A DNA stretch of 41,133 nt from the NCBI RefSeq assembly GCF_000517385.1, contig NZ_BAUW01000029.1, forward strand, positions 1 to 41,133. The letters run 5' to 3'. The stretch's first letter is position 1, and each line of letters starts with the position of its first letter. Source of the DNA: Mesobacillus boroniphilus JCM 21738 (GTDB lineage Bacteria; Bacillota; Bacilli; Bacillales; Cytobacillaceae). The notes below the pieces were generated by a model, which had not been told where the DNA came from, did no database searches, and worked only from the letters and a program-made list of their open reading frames with translations. Both the position numbers and the translations under genes were made by a program. This document shows positions 10,006 through 18,641 of this stretch, piece by piece.

Positions 10006-11169
10006 TTATTTATATAAGAATGCCCGAGTTTGCTCTAAATCATTATTTACTCCCTTGGTAAACAATATTTGGTGTAAACCCAGTCCACCGTTTCTAAAAA
10101 AGGCTGCACTGGATTGTAAGTACAGTCTCCACATTCTGATGAAAGTTTCATCATACATTTCTCTGACTTCATCGAGATGTTCTTCAAATCGAGACGACCA
10201 GTTGTCTAAAGTTTTTGCATAATGCAATCTTAAGTTTTCCACATCAATTAAATGGTAATTATACTCTGGAAGCAAGGAAATTATTTCCCGGACTGAAGGG
10301 ATATATCCCCCAGGGAAAATATACTTTTGGATCCAAGGATCACCTGGCTCTTCTGTTTGATGGGTGATCGTATGCAGCAGCATGACTCCTTTGTCTTTCA
10401 GTAAGGAATTGACCGTTTCCATAAATACTGGGTAATTATCACGCCCCACATGCTCGAACATTCCCACGCTCGCAATCTTATCAAAGCATAAATTTTGTTT
10501 TGGCAGCTCTCGATAATCACTTAATGTTACCTGCACTTGTTGTTCAAGTCCCAAGGATTTAATTCTTTCATTTGTCTTTGTGTATTGCTCTTCACTAAGA
10601 GTGACACCATGTGCTTGAACGCCATATAATTGAGCAGCTCGTATGATCAGCCAGCCCCAGCCGCTGCCAATGTCCAGAAGTGTTTCTCCTGGCTTAAGCT
10701 GCAATTTTTTCAGGACATGGTCTATTTTATTGATTTGAGCTTGGTCCAAGGAGTCATTTTCGTCTTTAAAATATGCACAGGAATAGCTCATTGTTTCATC
10801 TAGCCAAATTGAATAAAAATCATTTCCAATATCGTAATGATGTTCAATATTAGACTTTGCCTTTTTAAAAGATAGTTTTGGTAAGTTCGGCAAGTTCTTT
10901 GTCCATAGCAGTTGTTTATTCGAATGTGCCAGATTGATCAGGTCCTCAATTTTCCCATCTATTTCAATATCCCCGTTCATATAGGCCTCACCAAAGGTTA
11001 AGCTTGGCTCATTCATAAGGCGGGTTAATGGAACCTTCTCTCCGATTTTAATTTTCAACTGGACATCCCCTTGCCCATATTGTTCAGTTTTCCCATCCCA
11101 ATATTCGACCGCAAACGCAAACTCAGGATTCATCCGTTGAAACAAAGTGTGTAAGATATTTTTCTGCAT
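10006..11169 (-). CDS. cfa: Cyclopropane-fatty-acyl-phospholipid synthase
   Basis: This enzyme transfers a methylene group from S-adenosylmethionine to the double bond of unsaturated phospholipid acyl chains at the membrane, forming cyclopropane rings. The 387-residue protein has HYDIGNDFYSIWLDETMSYSCAYF near residue 111, the SAM-binding loop LDIGSGWGW at 165-173, GMFEHVG and FPGGYIPS. These are characteristic of the family and the length is normal. It is a single gene, enclosed with no other whole gene between 76-bp inverted repeats. The related mycolic acid methyltransferases are unlikely in this host. Its ATG follows GAAAGGAAG. Confidence 0.93.
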   Translation of the reverse strand: MQKNILHTLFQRMNPEFAFAVEYWDGKTEQYGQGDVQLKIKIGEKVPLTRLMNEPSLTFGEAYMNGDIEIDGKIEDLINLAHSNKQLLWTKNLPNLPKLSFKKAKSNIEHHYDIGNDFYSIWLDETMSYSCAYFKDENDSLDQAQINKIDHVLKKLQLKPGETLLDIGSGWGWLIIRAAQLYGVQAHGVTLSEEQYTKTNERIKSLGLEQQVQVTLSDYRELPKQNLCFDKIASVGMFEHVGRDNYPVFMETVNSLLKDKGVMLLHTITHQTEEPGDPWIQKYIFPGGYIPSVREIISLLPEYNYHLIDVENLRLHYAKTLDNWSSRFEEHLDEVREMYDETFIRMWRLYLQSSAAFFRNGGLGLHQILFTKGVNNDLEQTRAFLYK

Positions 11170-11390
11170 TGTTGACTTCCTTTCTCGCTGTATGGATTAT
11201 GTACAATTTATAATATAACCAATTTGAATACCTTTTAAAAACATTTCACCTTGCGCGAGAGGCAGAAGCGGGTTACGCCGTATTAAGAATCTGCATTTCA
11301 TTACAAAAACCAGAATAAATCTGACCTCTTTTGAAAAAGATAATCTATTCAGCAATATCACGCAGCTGGACAAGCGACTCGAGGGGCTAG
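11170..11390. other. Intergenic region upstream of cfa
   Basis: This holds the cfa promoter region and, at its far end, GACAAGCGACTCGAGGGGCTAG, the outer part of a common Bacillaceae repeat whose other half continues into the inverted repeat. I see no gene. Confidence 0.35.
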
Positions 11391-11466
11391 GCGCTGGAGC
11401 TGGATTAAGAAAACCTGAATAGTTATCCACATTGAAAATATTTTATAATTTCCTATTAAACAAAAA
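11391..11466 (-). repeat. Right 76-bp inverted repeat flanking cfa
   Basis: The reverse complement matches 9841-9916 at 75 of 76 positions. It ends directly beside the short T/A run that follows the next gene upstream. Confidence 0.9.
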
Positions 11467-11485
11467 AAAGCACCCCGAAGGATAC

Positions 11486-11758
11486 TTATTCATATATTTT
11501 AAGCGGTTCAATGTTGATTTTTAATACTACGGTTGCGGGATCATGAACCATATTTATTTTATCCACCACATATTCTTTCTTGTATATCGTGACAGTATTA
11601 CTAGCCCTCAAAGCCGCAACATACTGCTCCCAATGCTTTACATTGGCACTTAAGAGACACTTATCTTTCAAATAATAATCCACTCTATTTGGAACACGGT
11701 TCAACTCTACACCCCCTTTTTGATAGAGTTTATGTATCATATTATCTATTAATGACAA
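11486..11758 (-). CDS. Small unknown protein
   Basis: The frame codes for up to 90 residues (TTG start) with a mix of charged and hydrophobic residues; the C-terminal part DKINMVHDPATVVLKINIEPLKIYE looks beta-rich. I do not recognise a family. The start is poor: no ribosome site precedes the TTG, and the same frame stays open upstream into the terminator of the previous gene (LADETVHSLSLIDNM). The gene may therefore have lost its 5' end or carry a missing base. Confidence 0.5.
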   Translation of the reverse strand: MSLIDNMIHKLYQKGGVELNRVPNRVDYYLKDKCLLSANVKHWEQYVAALRASNTVTIYKKEYVVDKINMVHDPATVVLKINIEPLKIYE

Positions 11759-11786
11759 GCTGTGAACCGTTTCATCAGCTAAAAAG

Positions 11787-11817
11787 AAAAATCCATCTTT
11801 TATACAAGATGGATTTT
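11787..11817. terminator. Intrinsic terminator, usable on both strands
   Basis: AAAATCCATCTT (11787-11798) and AAGATGGATTTT (11806-11817) form a perfect 12-base stem with A/T runs on each side. On the minus strand it closes the 75-residue gene upstream. Confidence 0.75.
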
Positions 11818-11868
11818 GGTTTGCCTGGCATAAATTGATTCAAAGAACAAGAGACCTCGCAATTGAAG

Positions 11869-12096
11869 CTACAACCCACCACAGTTTGGCGAATTGTCTT
11901 GGTCTCCCTCCATGTAATCCATCCCTTTTTCAACCGCTTCCAGTCCATAACCTGTTTGGCTGATCTCCAGTAACTCTTCATTTTGGACATTGTTGATCAT
12001 TTGGCTATCCTTATGCTTTTGTTTTTTGTCTCTCATCGCTTTCCCTCCGAAGTTTTTTCTGTATCTTTCTCCTGGGGGGATGTTCTTATTCGCCAT
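11869..12096 (-). CDS. Small hydrophilic protein of unknown function
   Basis: The frame codes for 75 residues, very hydrophilic: basic in the first third (MANKNIPPGERYRKNFGGKAM, KKQKHK) and acidic at the end (DYMEGDQDN). It has no membrane segment, looks largely disordered and resembles small sporulation-era proteins of bacilli only in general composition. No clear ribosome site precedes the ATG. A good terminator follows it. It is probably real because of its length, protein-like composition and the terminator, but no function can be given. Confidence 0.5.
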   Translation of the reverse strand: MANKNIPPGERYRKNFGGKAMRDKKQKHKDSQMINNVQNEELLEISQTGYGLEAVEKGMDYMEGDQDNSPNCGGL

Positions 12097-12237
12097 GTGG
12101 TTATTTATCGGATGAGACCATTGCCTCCGCTTGAGATAATTCCTATTGGCAAAAACGACCTATTTATTGGCGAAAATCGAATTTTATTCGCGAACTGGAA
12201 ATTTCGGCTGTTTTTTTCCAGTTAGTGATTTTAAAAA

Positions 12238-12300
12238 GAGAGACAATTCTGCTGTCTCAAAATACGAGATGCAGGTACCGTCCCTCTTTTTGTACCAATG
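12238..12300. repeat. Dispersed GAGACA...TGTCTC hairpin repeat
   Basis: AGAGACAATTCTGCTGTCTC at 12239 on is followed by GGTACCGTCCCTCTTTTT. This is a member of the dispersed family found at ten or more intergenic sites in the window. It lies right after the aldo/keto reductase gene and could act as its terminator. Confidence 0.6.
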
Positions 12301-12302
12301 CA

Positions 12303-13280
12303 CTAAGGCAGGTTAACGCCTCGTGAACTCACATATAATGTATACCATTCGTCACGTGTCAGAGTCACATTGACTGCATCTGCGCTAGCCCTGATCCGGG
12401 CAGGATTAACTGTGCCAATGACAGGCTGAATTCCCGCTGGGTGCCTCATCAACCAGGCGAGGACGATGGCTTCTGGTGTGGTTTGTTTCTCTCGTGCCAA
12501 CTTTTGTACCAAGGCCGCAGTGTTCTTGACCCTTTCGCTTTCATTCTCAATGTTTTTACCAGAATAGAGCCCTTTTGCAAGTGAGCCCCATGATTGGATC
12601 TGGATATTCTCCATCTGGCAATACTCCAGAGTTCCTTCTGGGAAGGTGTTTTGGCGTGCCGCTTCCTGATTGACATGGACACCCGTATCTAGCCAGCCAA
12701 TTTTATGTAAGCTCATTTCCAGTTGGTTGACGATGATTTTTTCGTCCGTATGCTGCTGCAGCAAGCGCATCTGTCCTGCACTCATATTGGAAACACCGAA
12801 CGAACGCACCTTGCCGGAAGCCTTGAGCTGACGGAATGCCTCTCCTACCTCGCTTGGGTCCATTAAAGGATCGGGACGGTGCAATAGCAGGATATCCAGG
12901 TGCTCAATTCCTAGCCTAGAAAGGATTCCATCCACACTATCGAGAATATACGATTTTGAAAAATCGTACCTTGTTGGCAGCCCAGATTCCTTATCCCCGA
13001 AACGAATGCCGCACTTCGACTGGATGATGATTTCATCGCGTAGCCCCGGCCTTTCTTTTAAAACCTGTCCAAAAACCTTCTCCGCTTTCCCCAATGTATA
13101 AATATCAGCATGATCAAACATATTGATTCCTGAAGCCAGAGCAGCTTCTACCGCTTCATGCGCCTGCTTGACATGTTCCGGCTCAATCGGCTGAGAATCC
13201 CAGCTTCCCCCCAGCCCCATGCAGCCAAAAACAAGCTCCGAAGCATTCAATCCATTCTGGTTAATAGGCAGCTTTTTCAA
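12303..13280 (-). CDS. Aldo/keto reductase (YdhF-type)
   Basis: This is an NADPH-dependent oxidoreductase with a TIM-barrel fold that reduces carbonyl compounds; the substrate is unknown. The 325-residue protein has the catalytic set: Asp and Tyr in MFDHADIYTLG, Lys in IIQSKCGIR and His in LLLHRPD. The C-terminal cofactor-binding segment is GIQPVIGTVNPARIRAS. The frame is open to 13319, but CAGGAGG seven bases before the TTG at 13280 marks that TTG as the start, giving MKKLPINQNG. It stands alone between repeat-rich intergenic regions. Confidence 0.9.
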   Translation of the reverse strand: MKKLPINQNGLNASELVFGCMGLGGSWDSQPIEPEHVKQAHEAVEAALASGINMFDHADIYTLGKAEKVFGQVLKERPGLRDEIIIQSKCGIRFGDKESGLPTRYDFSKSYILDSVDGILSRLGIEHLDILLLHRPDPLMDPSEVGEAFRQLKASGKVRSFGVSNMSAGQMRLLQQHTDEKIIVNQLEMSLHKIGWLDTGVHVNQEAARQNTFPEGTLEYCQMENIQIQSWGSLAKGLYSGKNIENESERVKNTAALVQKLAREKQTTPEAIVLAWLMRHPAGIQPVIGTVNPARIRASADAVNVTLTRDEWYTLYVSSRGVNLP

Positions 13281-13423
13281 TCTTGATTCCTCCTGATGTA
13301 AAAGTAAAATCCTTTGCAAGCCATTCTACCATATTACAATGAAGGTTAATAACGAAAGGCCGGGGATTGCAGGGGCTTTCTGCCTTTCTATAAAAGAACC
13401 ATTGATGAGTATTGAGCCAGGCT

Positions 13424-13570
13424 ACTTCTGACAGCTCTTCCCGGGTTGACACCAATATGTCTGAAGTTGCTCTTACTTCTGACAGCTTTTCTTCATTTGG
13501 TACTGAACCTGTCTAAAGTAGAGCTTTCTTTTGACAGCTTTTCTTCATTTGACACCAAACCTGTCGCAAG
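13424..13570. repeat. Tandem array of three 51-52-bp hairpin units
   Basis: The GACAGC cores lie at 13430, 13481 and 13533. Each unit reads roughly ACTTCTGACAGCTTTTCTTC, then a spacer, then CCTGTC..AAGT, so each folds into a stem of ACTT.TGACAG with CTGTC..AAGT. A related copy is at the window start. Confidence 0.75.
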
Positions 13571-13592
13571 TTGTGCGCAAACAAACATAAAA

Positions 13593-13640
13593 GCAAAAAA
13601 GAAGCACAGGGTACGTCCCCATGCTCCTGCCATGCTCCTT
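13593..13640 (-). terminator. Repeat-type terminator after ycnI
   Basis: On the minus strand GCATGGGGACGTACCCTGTGC folds (GCA.GGG with CCC.TGC) and runs into TTCTTTTTT. The same element recurs after several other minus-strand genes. Confidence 0.65.
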
Positions 13641-13652
13641 GAATGATTCCAA

Positions 13653-14303
13653 TTATCCTCTTTTTCTCAAAGAAATAACCAATGCTAACAATCCTGCAAT
13701 TAAAGCTGCGATAGAAAGGTAAAGCGGTACGTTGCTGGTTGCTGTTTTTGCTTCCATGTCATTTGTGAGGTCTCCACCAGCGCTGTGGTCATTGGAAGAA
13801 TCAGCTGATGTTCCTCCATGCCCATGCCCAGATCCATCTGCAGGGTTCACTGCTGTAAAAGAAGCTGGCTTGTCTGCATCAGGTGCACCCACCCATTCAA
13901 CTACACTGCCATCGCTGTAGGTTTGATACGCTTTCCAAATAATCTCTGTCGCTTCATCGCCAACTTTTCCCTGGATGTTAAATTGAACGAATTCGCTCTC
14001 TGTTAACCCTTTGCCTTCGGTTGTCCACGTAGCACTCGTAATTTTTCCAGTGTCATCTTTTTGAACCTCGTATGTCCAGCCTGACTTAGCTTCAAAGCGG
14101 GTGATATTCACTTCTTCAGGGAATTTCACTTCCACTTTCATTGTTTGGACATCTTGACTTTCAGAAGGAACTCGGACAGTGAACACTTCATTTTTCCCTT
14201 GCGAGGTTTCCTGTGGCTGAACGGTTACATGCGCGCTTGCCACACCGACAAAAAGAGTGATCGCACCAATCATTGATATCGTTAATGTTAAAAGTTTTTT
14301 CAT
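13653..14303 (-). CDS. ycnI: YcnI-like copper-binding membrane-anchored protein (DUF1775)
   Basis: This extracytoplasmic protein binds Cu(II) in characterised relatives. The 216 residues contain a signal peptide (1-24, cleaving after VASA) that would leave His25 as the new N-terminus (HVTVQP), the ligand arrangement known for this family together with a nearby conserved Trp/Glu set (SGWTYEVQ). The DUF1775 beta-sandwich extends to about residue 150. A His/Gly/Asp-rich linker (SGHGHGGTSADSSNDHSAGG) that could itself bind metal follows, and then a C-terminal membrane helix (about 193-211) with a basic tail. It follows ycnJ closely, as in the Bacillus subtilis ycn locus. The copper-sensing repressor ycnK is not present next to it. 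Confidence 0.9.
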   Translation of the reverse strand: MKKLLTLTISMIGAITLFVGVASAHVTVQPQETSQGKNEVFTVRVPSESQDVQTMKVEVKFPEEVNITRFEAKSGWTYEVQKDDTGKITSATWTTEGKGLTESEFVQFNIQGKVGDEATEIIWKAYQTYSDGSVVEWVGAPDADKPASFTAVNPADGSGHGHGGTSADSSNDHSAGGDLTNDMEAKTATSNVPLYLSIAALIAGLLALVISLRKRG

Positions 14304-14327
14304 TTTTAAATCTCCTACATATTCATT

Positions 14328-15924
14328 TTAATAAACAATAAAATCCTTCTGGAATACCTTCTCATTGTCCTCCGAATCTACTATTCGTAGTTGTAAGGTC
14401 CAGTTTCCTTCAATTGCAAGATACGAACCATTGATCTTGAATTGAACATTCTTGGACTGTTGTATTTCGGAAAAAGGAACTTGGATCGGCTCGATTTCAA
14501 GGTTGTCTTTATAGATCAAAAATAGCTCAACCCGTTTAATCTCTATGTCTTCTTCAAGCGAATTTGCTGTAACTTTGAAATGGTTGTATCCGGGTGTTCT
14601 GGGTGAGATCAAGGTTGTAAATTCAAGGTTTTGTTCCTGGCTTTCCCATTCCAATGGCTCGTTTTCCGGAAGAGGTTCATGTAGGTGATGACACCGACAA
14701 TCCCTAAAATGATCATCATCAAACTGAAGTCGAATTTCACTAACCTGCTGATAGAGCCTTCTTTTTTCTTTTTCAACTTATACCGTAAAATTGCACCAAA
14801 CACGAATACAAGCAGGACTAGGGCAACTTTGACCAGAAGCAGTTTTCCCCATAGTGCATGGAGCAGATACTCGAGTTCTGGCACAAAGATTAAAGTGTAT
14901 GCTGAGCCTGTTAAAAACAGCATAACCATGCTGATTAAGGCAGATTGCGAAAAGAAGGGGAGGAATTGTCTAATATGTTCCTTCTGCTTTTTCCAGTAAG
15001 TCAGGATGTACAGCAGGCCACCTGCCCAAACGGCGGCTGAAAGTAAATGGATGAAAGCCAGCTCAAGTGACATCGAGCGGATTTCCGATTCAAATGCTGC
15101 AGCATGTCCGTTAAAACTCTTTGCCGTCAGGATCAAAAATACCCACACTAAATCAATCCATTTATAACGAAGTAAGATGAAAAAACCTAATAGAGATAAA
15201 AGCACGGAAGCGACCAAAGAGATACCTACTGTTGTACCAGTTAGAATAGATGAAACTTCAGTCAATGTCCTGCGATCAAGTAATTCCAAGAGTTGGAGTG
15301 ATCCCACTCCCACAGTTGTGATGAACAGCGCAATTTGTAATTGAAAGGCCCTCTGTCTGAAGGTTGGCTTCATCTCTTCTTTTAAAGAGTAGATGGTCCC
15401 CCACACAATCCAGCCAGTTGTCAGGACTAGCGCCATAAAAAAAGCATCCTCACCAACGACTTGATAGCAGTTGCACCAGCTGAGCTCTTTTGCGTTTCTA
15501 AAACTTGCTTGTTAATATCCCTTTGGAAGACCGTTTCTTCCCCCACAGAAATGACATAGGCACTCCTGATCGGGTGGCCATCCGCTGAAATAACATTATA
15601 GGATATAACATAATTTCCGTCAGGCAAGTCAGGCAAAGGCTGCTTTATGGTTGTTTGATCCTGACTCATCTCCGGTTTTGCATTGACGATTCTTTCCCCA
15701 TTTTCATTAAAAACCTTAACCGAATAGAGTGCGTCTTCAAGTCTTTCATCGAATACGAGAACAATCTCTTTCGGGGATTCTGTCAATTCACTATCGGGGG
15801 CAGGATCAGCCTTCTCCAGCGTCGCATGAGCAAAGACTTCTTGCGGAACTAGTAAAATAAAAATAAGAGAAAATAGAACGAGAAGATTACTAATAAAATT
15901 TCGCTTGCTAAGTATAAATATCAC
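14328..15924 (-). pseudogene. ycnJ: YcnJ-like copper uptake protein (CopC-CopD fusion) with two frameshifts
   Basis: The three open pieces join into about 532 residues, close to the 541 of Bacillus subtilis YcnJ. Part one is a signal peptide ending EVFA and a CopC domain starting HATLEKADPAPDSEL. Part two is the multi-helix CopD membrane domain (TGWIVWG, FNGHAAAF, LHLLSAAVWAGGLLY-like segment). Part three is a C-terminal extracellular beta domain. One base is missing in the A/T run at 15437-15443 (SLVRMLFFMALVLTTGW when restored) and one at 14674-14675 (YMNPLPENEPLEWES when restored). The protein is expected to take up copper across the membrane with YcnI. The exact start is uncertain; the GTG at 15924 overlaps its own ribosome site. 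It may be intact in the cell. Confidence 0.88.
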
Positions 15925-15954
15925 CTGCCTTTTCTATATTCCACATACCCTCGA

Positions 15955-15990
15955 GTGTATCACTAAATACTATTCACTATCAATACAAGG
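15955..15990 (-). promoter_or_regulatory. Possible operator upstream of ycnJ
   Basis: On the minus strand TGATAGTGAATAG is followed by TATTTAGTGATAC: two TAGTGA repeats about 14 bases apart just upstream of the ycnJ start, overlapping a possible -35 TTGATA. It may bind a copper or metal regulator. This is a visual guess only. Confidence 0.3.
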
Positions 15991-16109
15991 TTTATGGTAA
16001 AAACATGAGGACCGGGACTTAGGGCCAGTTCTGACGCCCCTACAAATTTACAGATTTCAACTTACTTTGAGGCAGGAAACTTCTCATTGGCCCTCCACTT
16101 TTTCTCCCG

Positions 16110-16146
16110 TGCAAAAAAGCACCTGTTCTTTAATTAACAGGCACTC
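16110..16146 (-). terminator. Intrinsic terminator after the licR-like gene
   Basis: On the minus strand GTGCCTGTT and AACAGGTGC pair around an eight-base loop and are followed by TTTTTTG. Confidence 0.85.
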
Positions 16147-16212
16147 TATACATCATACTCCCACAACCCAAGCCTTCCTTTAGCCGGAATGATGCTCTCC
16201 AGCCTATAATGG

Positions 16213-18123
16213 TTATCCCAAAAACTCAATCAACTCATCCACTGTTTTACTTTTTATGATTTTCTGGACAACGGATTTGTCTTCAATGATGGAAATTAAC
16301 TTCTGAAACATAAAATCCAAATCAGCCTGGTTGCTTTCTTTAATATTTAACAAGCAAACAAACTGGACCATTTGTTCATGCCACTGGATGGGCCGTTTTA
16401 ATGTACAAATTGTCCAAGAAGTCTCTTTTGTTACCGGAACCATAGGGTGAGGAACGGCCACCAGATTCCCATAACTAGTTGGTGCAATATTTTCCCTTTC
16501 TAAAACAAGATTTACATAATCCTCCGGCACGAGTTTTTGTTTAACTAACACATCACATAAAAACCGAATCGTGCTTTCTTTATCTTGTAAATCTTGCTGA
16601 AGGAAAATTCTTGAAGGATGTAAATAAGCCGACGTTCCATTTTGAGCCATAGACAAATAATTTCTTATAGAGTCAATGTCCTTATCTTCCAAAAAAGTAT
16701 TAACGACTTGGACTGGTATACCTAAATCTTCTTTAATCGGAATGGTACTAATGATCAAATCAATGATAGATAAATCATATGATGATAAATTGTAATAACT
16801 GATGGTATCTAAAATTTCAAGTTCTTGCTCGAACAAATTTTGTAATCGATAGTAAAGCAATCTGGCACTTCCTACGCCAGACGCGCAGACAATCAACACT
16901 TTTTTGATTTTCTTCTTTTCCAACTTCATTCGTTCGAGGGCGACACCAATATGAAGGGCGATGTATGCAATTTCGTGCTCAACCACTTCTGTCTGTAAAT
17001 ATTCTTCTATACATTTGCTGGCAATAATAGCTCCTTCAAATGCAGCAGGGTATTTTTTCTTTATATCACTTAATAATGGATTGCGGATATTCATTTTATA
17101 CCGCAAACGATTCATCGCTGGGCGGATATGCAAAGTTAAAGCTTGAATAAACTCCCGATCGTGGGAGAAATCCCAATTCAATTCAGACTTCAGCCTCTCT
17201 AGCATACTATTTATGATGGTCCCCGCTTCATCAAACTCACTATATTCCATTAGCCTTTTCTTGTGTAAAAGCTTGGTTCCTAGTAAATGAACGATAATAT
17301 ACTCAATTTCTGCATCAGGAAAAACCAAACCGGTAAATTCCTCAACCTTTTTCACAATTTCTTCGGCAACAATTTTTTCAAATGGATATTCATTGTCTAA
17401 AACATCATCCAACTCTTCGAGGACAAAACCTTCTTCAATTCTTTTACAAGCAATGGCAACATGTGTCGCTAAATTTTCTAAAGAAATATCGGATATTTCA
17501 ATTTTATATTTATTTACTTTTTCAACGATGACTTCTTTAATCTTTATAAATAATTTTTGATCGATGAGGTGCCGTGAGCCTTCGTTTAGAATGACCTCTT
17601 GATCTCGGCTTAATAAACAGTTCGATAAACATAATCGTTTCATATACTCGTCCCCCTCAACTCTTGAGCCATAGTGAGGACGGTTTATTAATTTCAAGTT
17701 GTATTTACTGAGTATTTCCTTCACATTCTTTAAATCGTTTTGTACAGTTGACATGGAAACGAACATTTCATCTGAATAGCTTTCAAGCTTAATATAATCC
17801 TTCTCAAGTAATAACCGCCTTAAAATATAGAGGACCCTGGCAGCTTGATCAGCGAAGTCTCCTGCTAATTGACTCTCATCATCAGAAATCCGTTTAAGCG
17901 TATTTGAAAAAAGCTCAGGGTTTTCTACTTTTAGTACATAACCACTCCCTCTAATCGATTCTATAAAAAACCTTTCGATTCAGTATTCTGTTGCATGAGT
18001 TTTATTTCATTCCGGATGGTCCGATCGCTGACGCCTAATTCTTTTTCCATCCACCCTGAGGTCACTGGTTCTTTTGATTTCGATAGAAGCACCAAAATAT
18101 CCATTTGTCGCTTTGATAGCATA
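16213..18123 (-). pseudogene. licR: LicR-like PRD/PTS transcriptional activator with one frameshift
   Basis: This protein would activate the PTS operon upstream of it, with activity set by phosphorylation of its PRDs by HPr and the IIA/IIB proteins. Joined across the break it has about 637 residues, the usual LicR length. The N-terminal winged helix starts MLSKRQMDILVLLSKSKEPVT and includes LGVSDRTIRNEI. A second helix-turn-helix (SMSTVQNDLKNVKEIL) and two PRD domains with conserved histidines follow (AIACKRIEEG, IIVHLLG, TLHIRPAMNRL, IAYIALHIGVALE). Next come an EIIB-like domain (VLIVCASGVGSARLL) and an EIIA-like domain (NLVAVPHPM). The run of six A at 17965-17970 (+ strand) needs a seventh to join the DNA-binding part to the rest. 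It is monocistronic with a terminator. Confidence 0.88.
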
Positions 18124-18229
18124 GTCAATATAAATCAGCTTCCCTTTTAATCGTATTTTCGATATCCAGATATATATTATACCTCTATAGTAACAGAATC
18201 GGATTTTCCATAAAATAAACACCAAGTCA

Positions 18230-18570
18230 TAAATTCAAGTTACATTCCACAAGGTTAGTTTATTTATTCTATATATACTCCTGACCAATTGACCAGTTAA
18301 CACAAATAGCCCCCACCTTATAGAATAGGGACTTAAAAAAATTATTTTTGTATAGCTAATTCGTTTCCAGACACATTAAGGTCTTTCATCCTGCATTCCG
18401 TTCTTTATAGTTCTTCCCCATTTGTTTCAATGACATGTTAAATGTTTTTTTCTTTGTTCTTTCTAATTTTCCACCAGCTCCCTCCAAGCTGGTGAGCTGC
18501 AACCGCGCCTTGCTGGAAAAGGTTTACAGGCAATAGACTTTTTGTCATGAAAAATAGACCCCAATTAAGC
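18230..18570. other. Intergenic region between licR and the PTS operon
   Basis: It contains the likely licR promoter (AT-rich, around 18240-18280) and a small hairpin CACCAGCT...AGCTGGTG near 18472-18496. I see no open frame of note. Confidence 0.35.
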
Positions 18571-18606
18571 AAGAAGACGGTTAATCTTATTGATAACCGT
18601 CTTCTT
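18571..18606 (-). terminator. Terminator at the end of the PTS operon
   Basis: AAGAAGACGGTTA (18571-18583) and TAACCGTCTTCTT (18594-18606) form a perfect 13-base stem just after the IIC stop codon. Confidence 0.8.
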
Positions 18607-18641
18607 TCAAATATTGGATTTTAAATCCATTCAGTTTTGGA

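Noticed and set aside
11197..11430. Open frame of 77 residues over the right cfa repeat
   Set aside because: It runs through a non-coding repeat, has no ribosome site, and its composition (PAPAPSPSSRLSS) comes from the repeat motif.
9841..11466. Composite transposon around cfa
   Set aside because: No transposase, no terminal motif of a known IS family and no visible target duplication; kept only as inverted repeats.
13424..13570. Possible CRISPR array
   Set aside because: There are only three units, they differ from each other, have no constant spacer size separate from the unit, and no cas genes are near.
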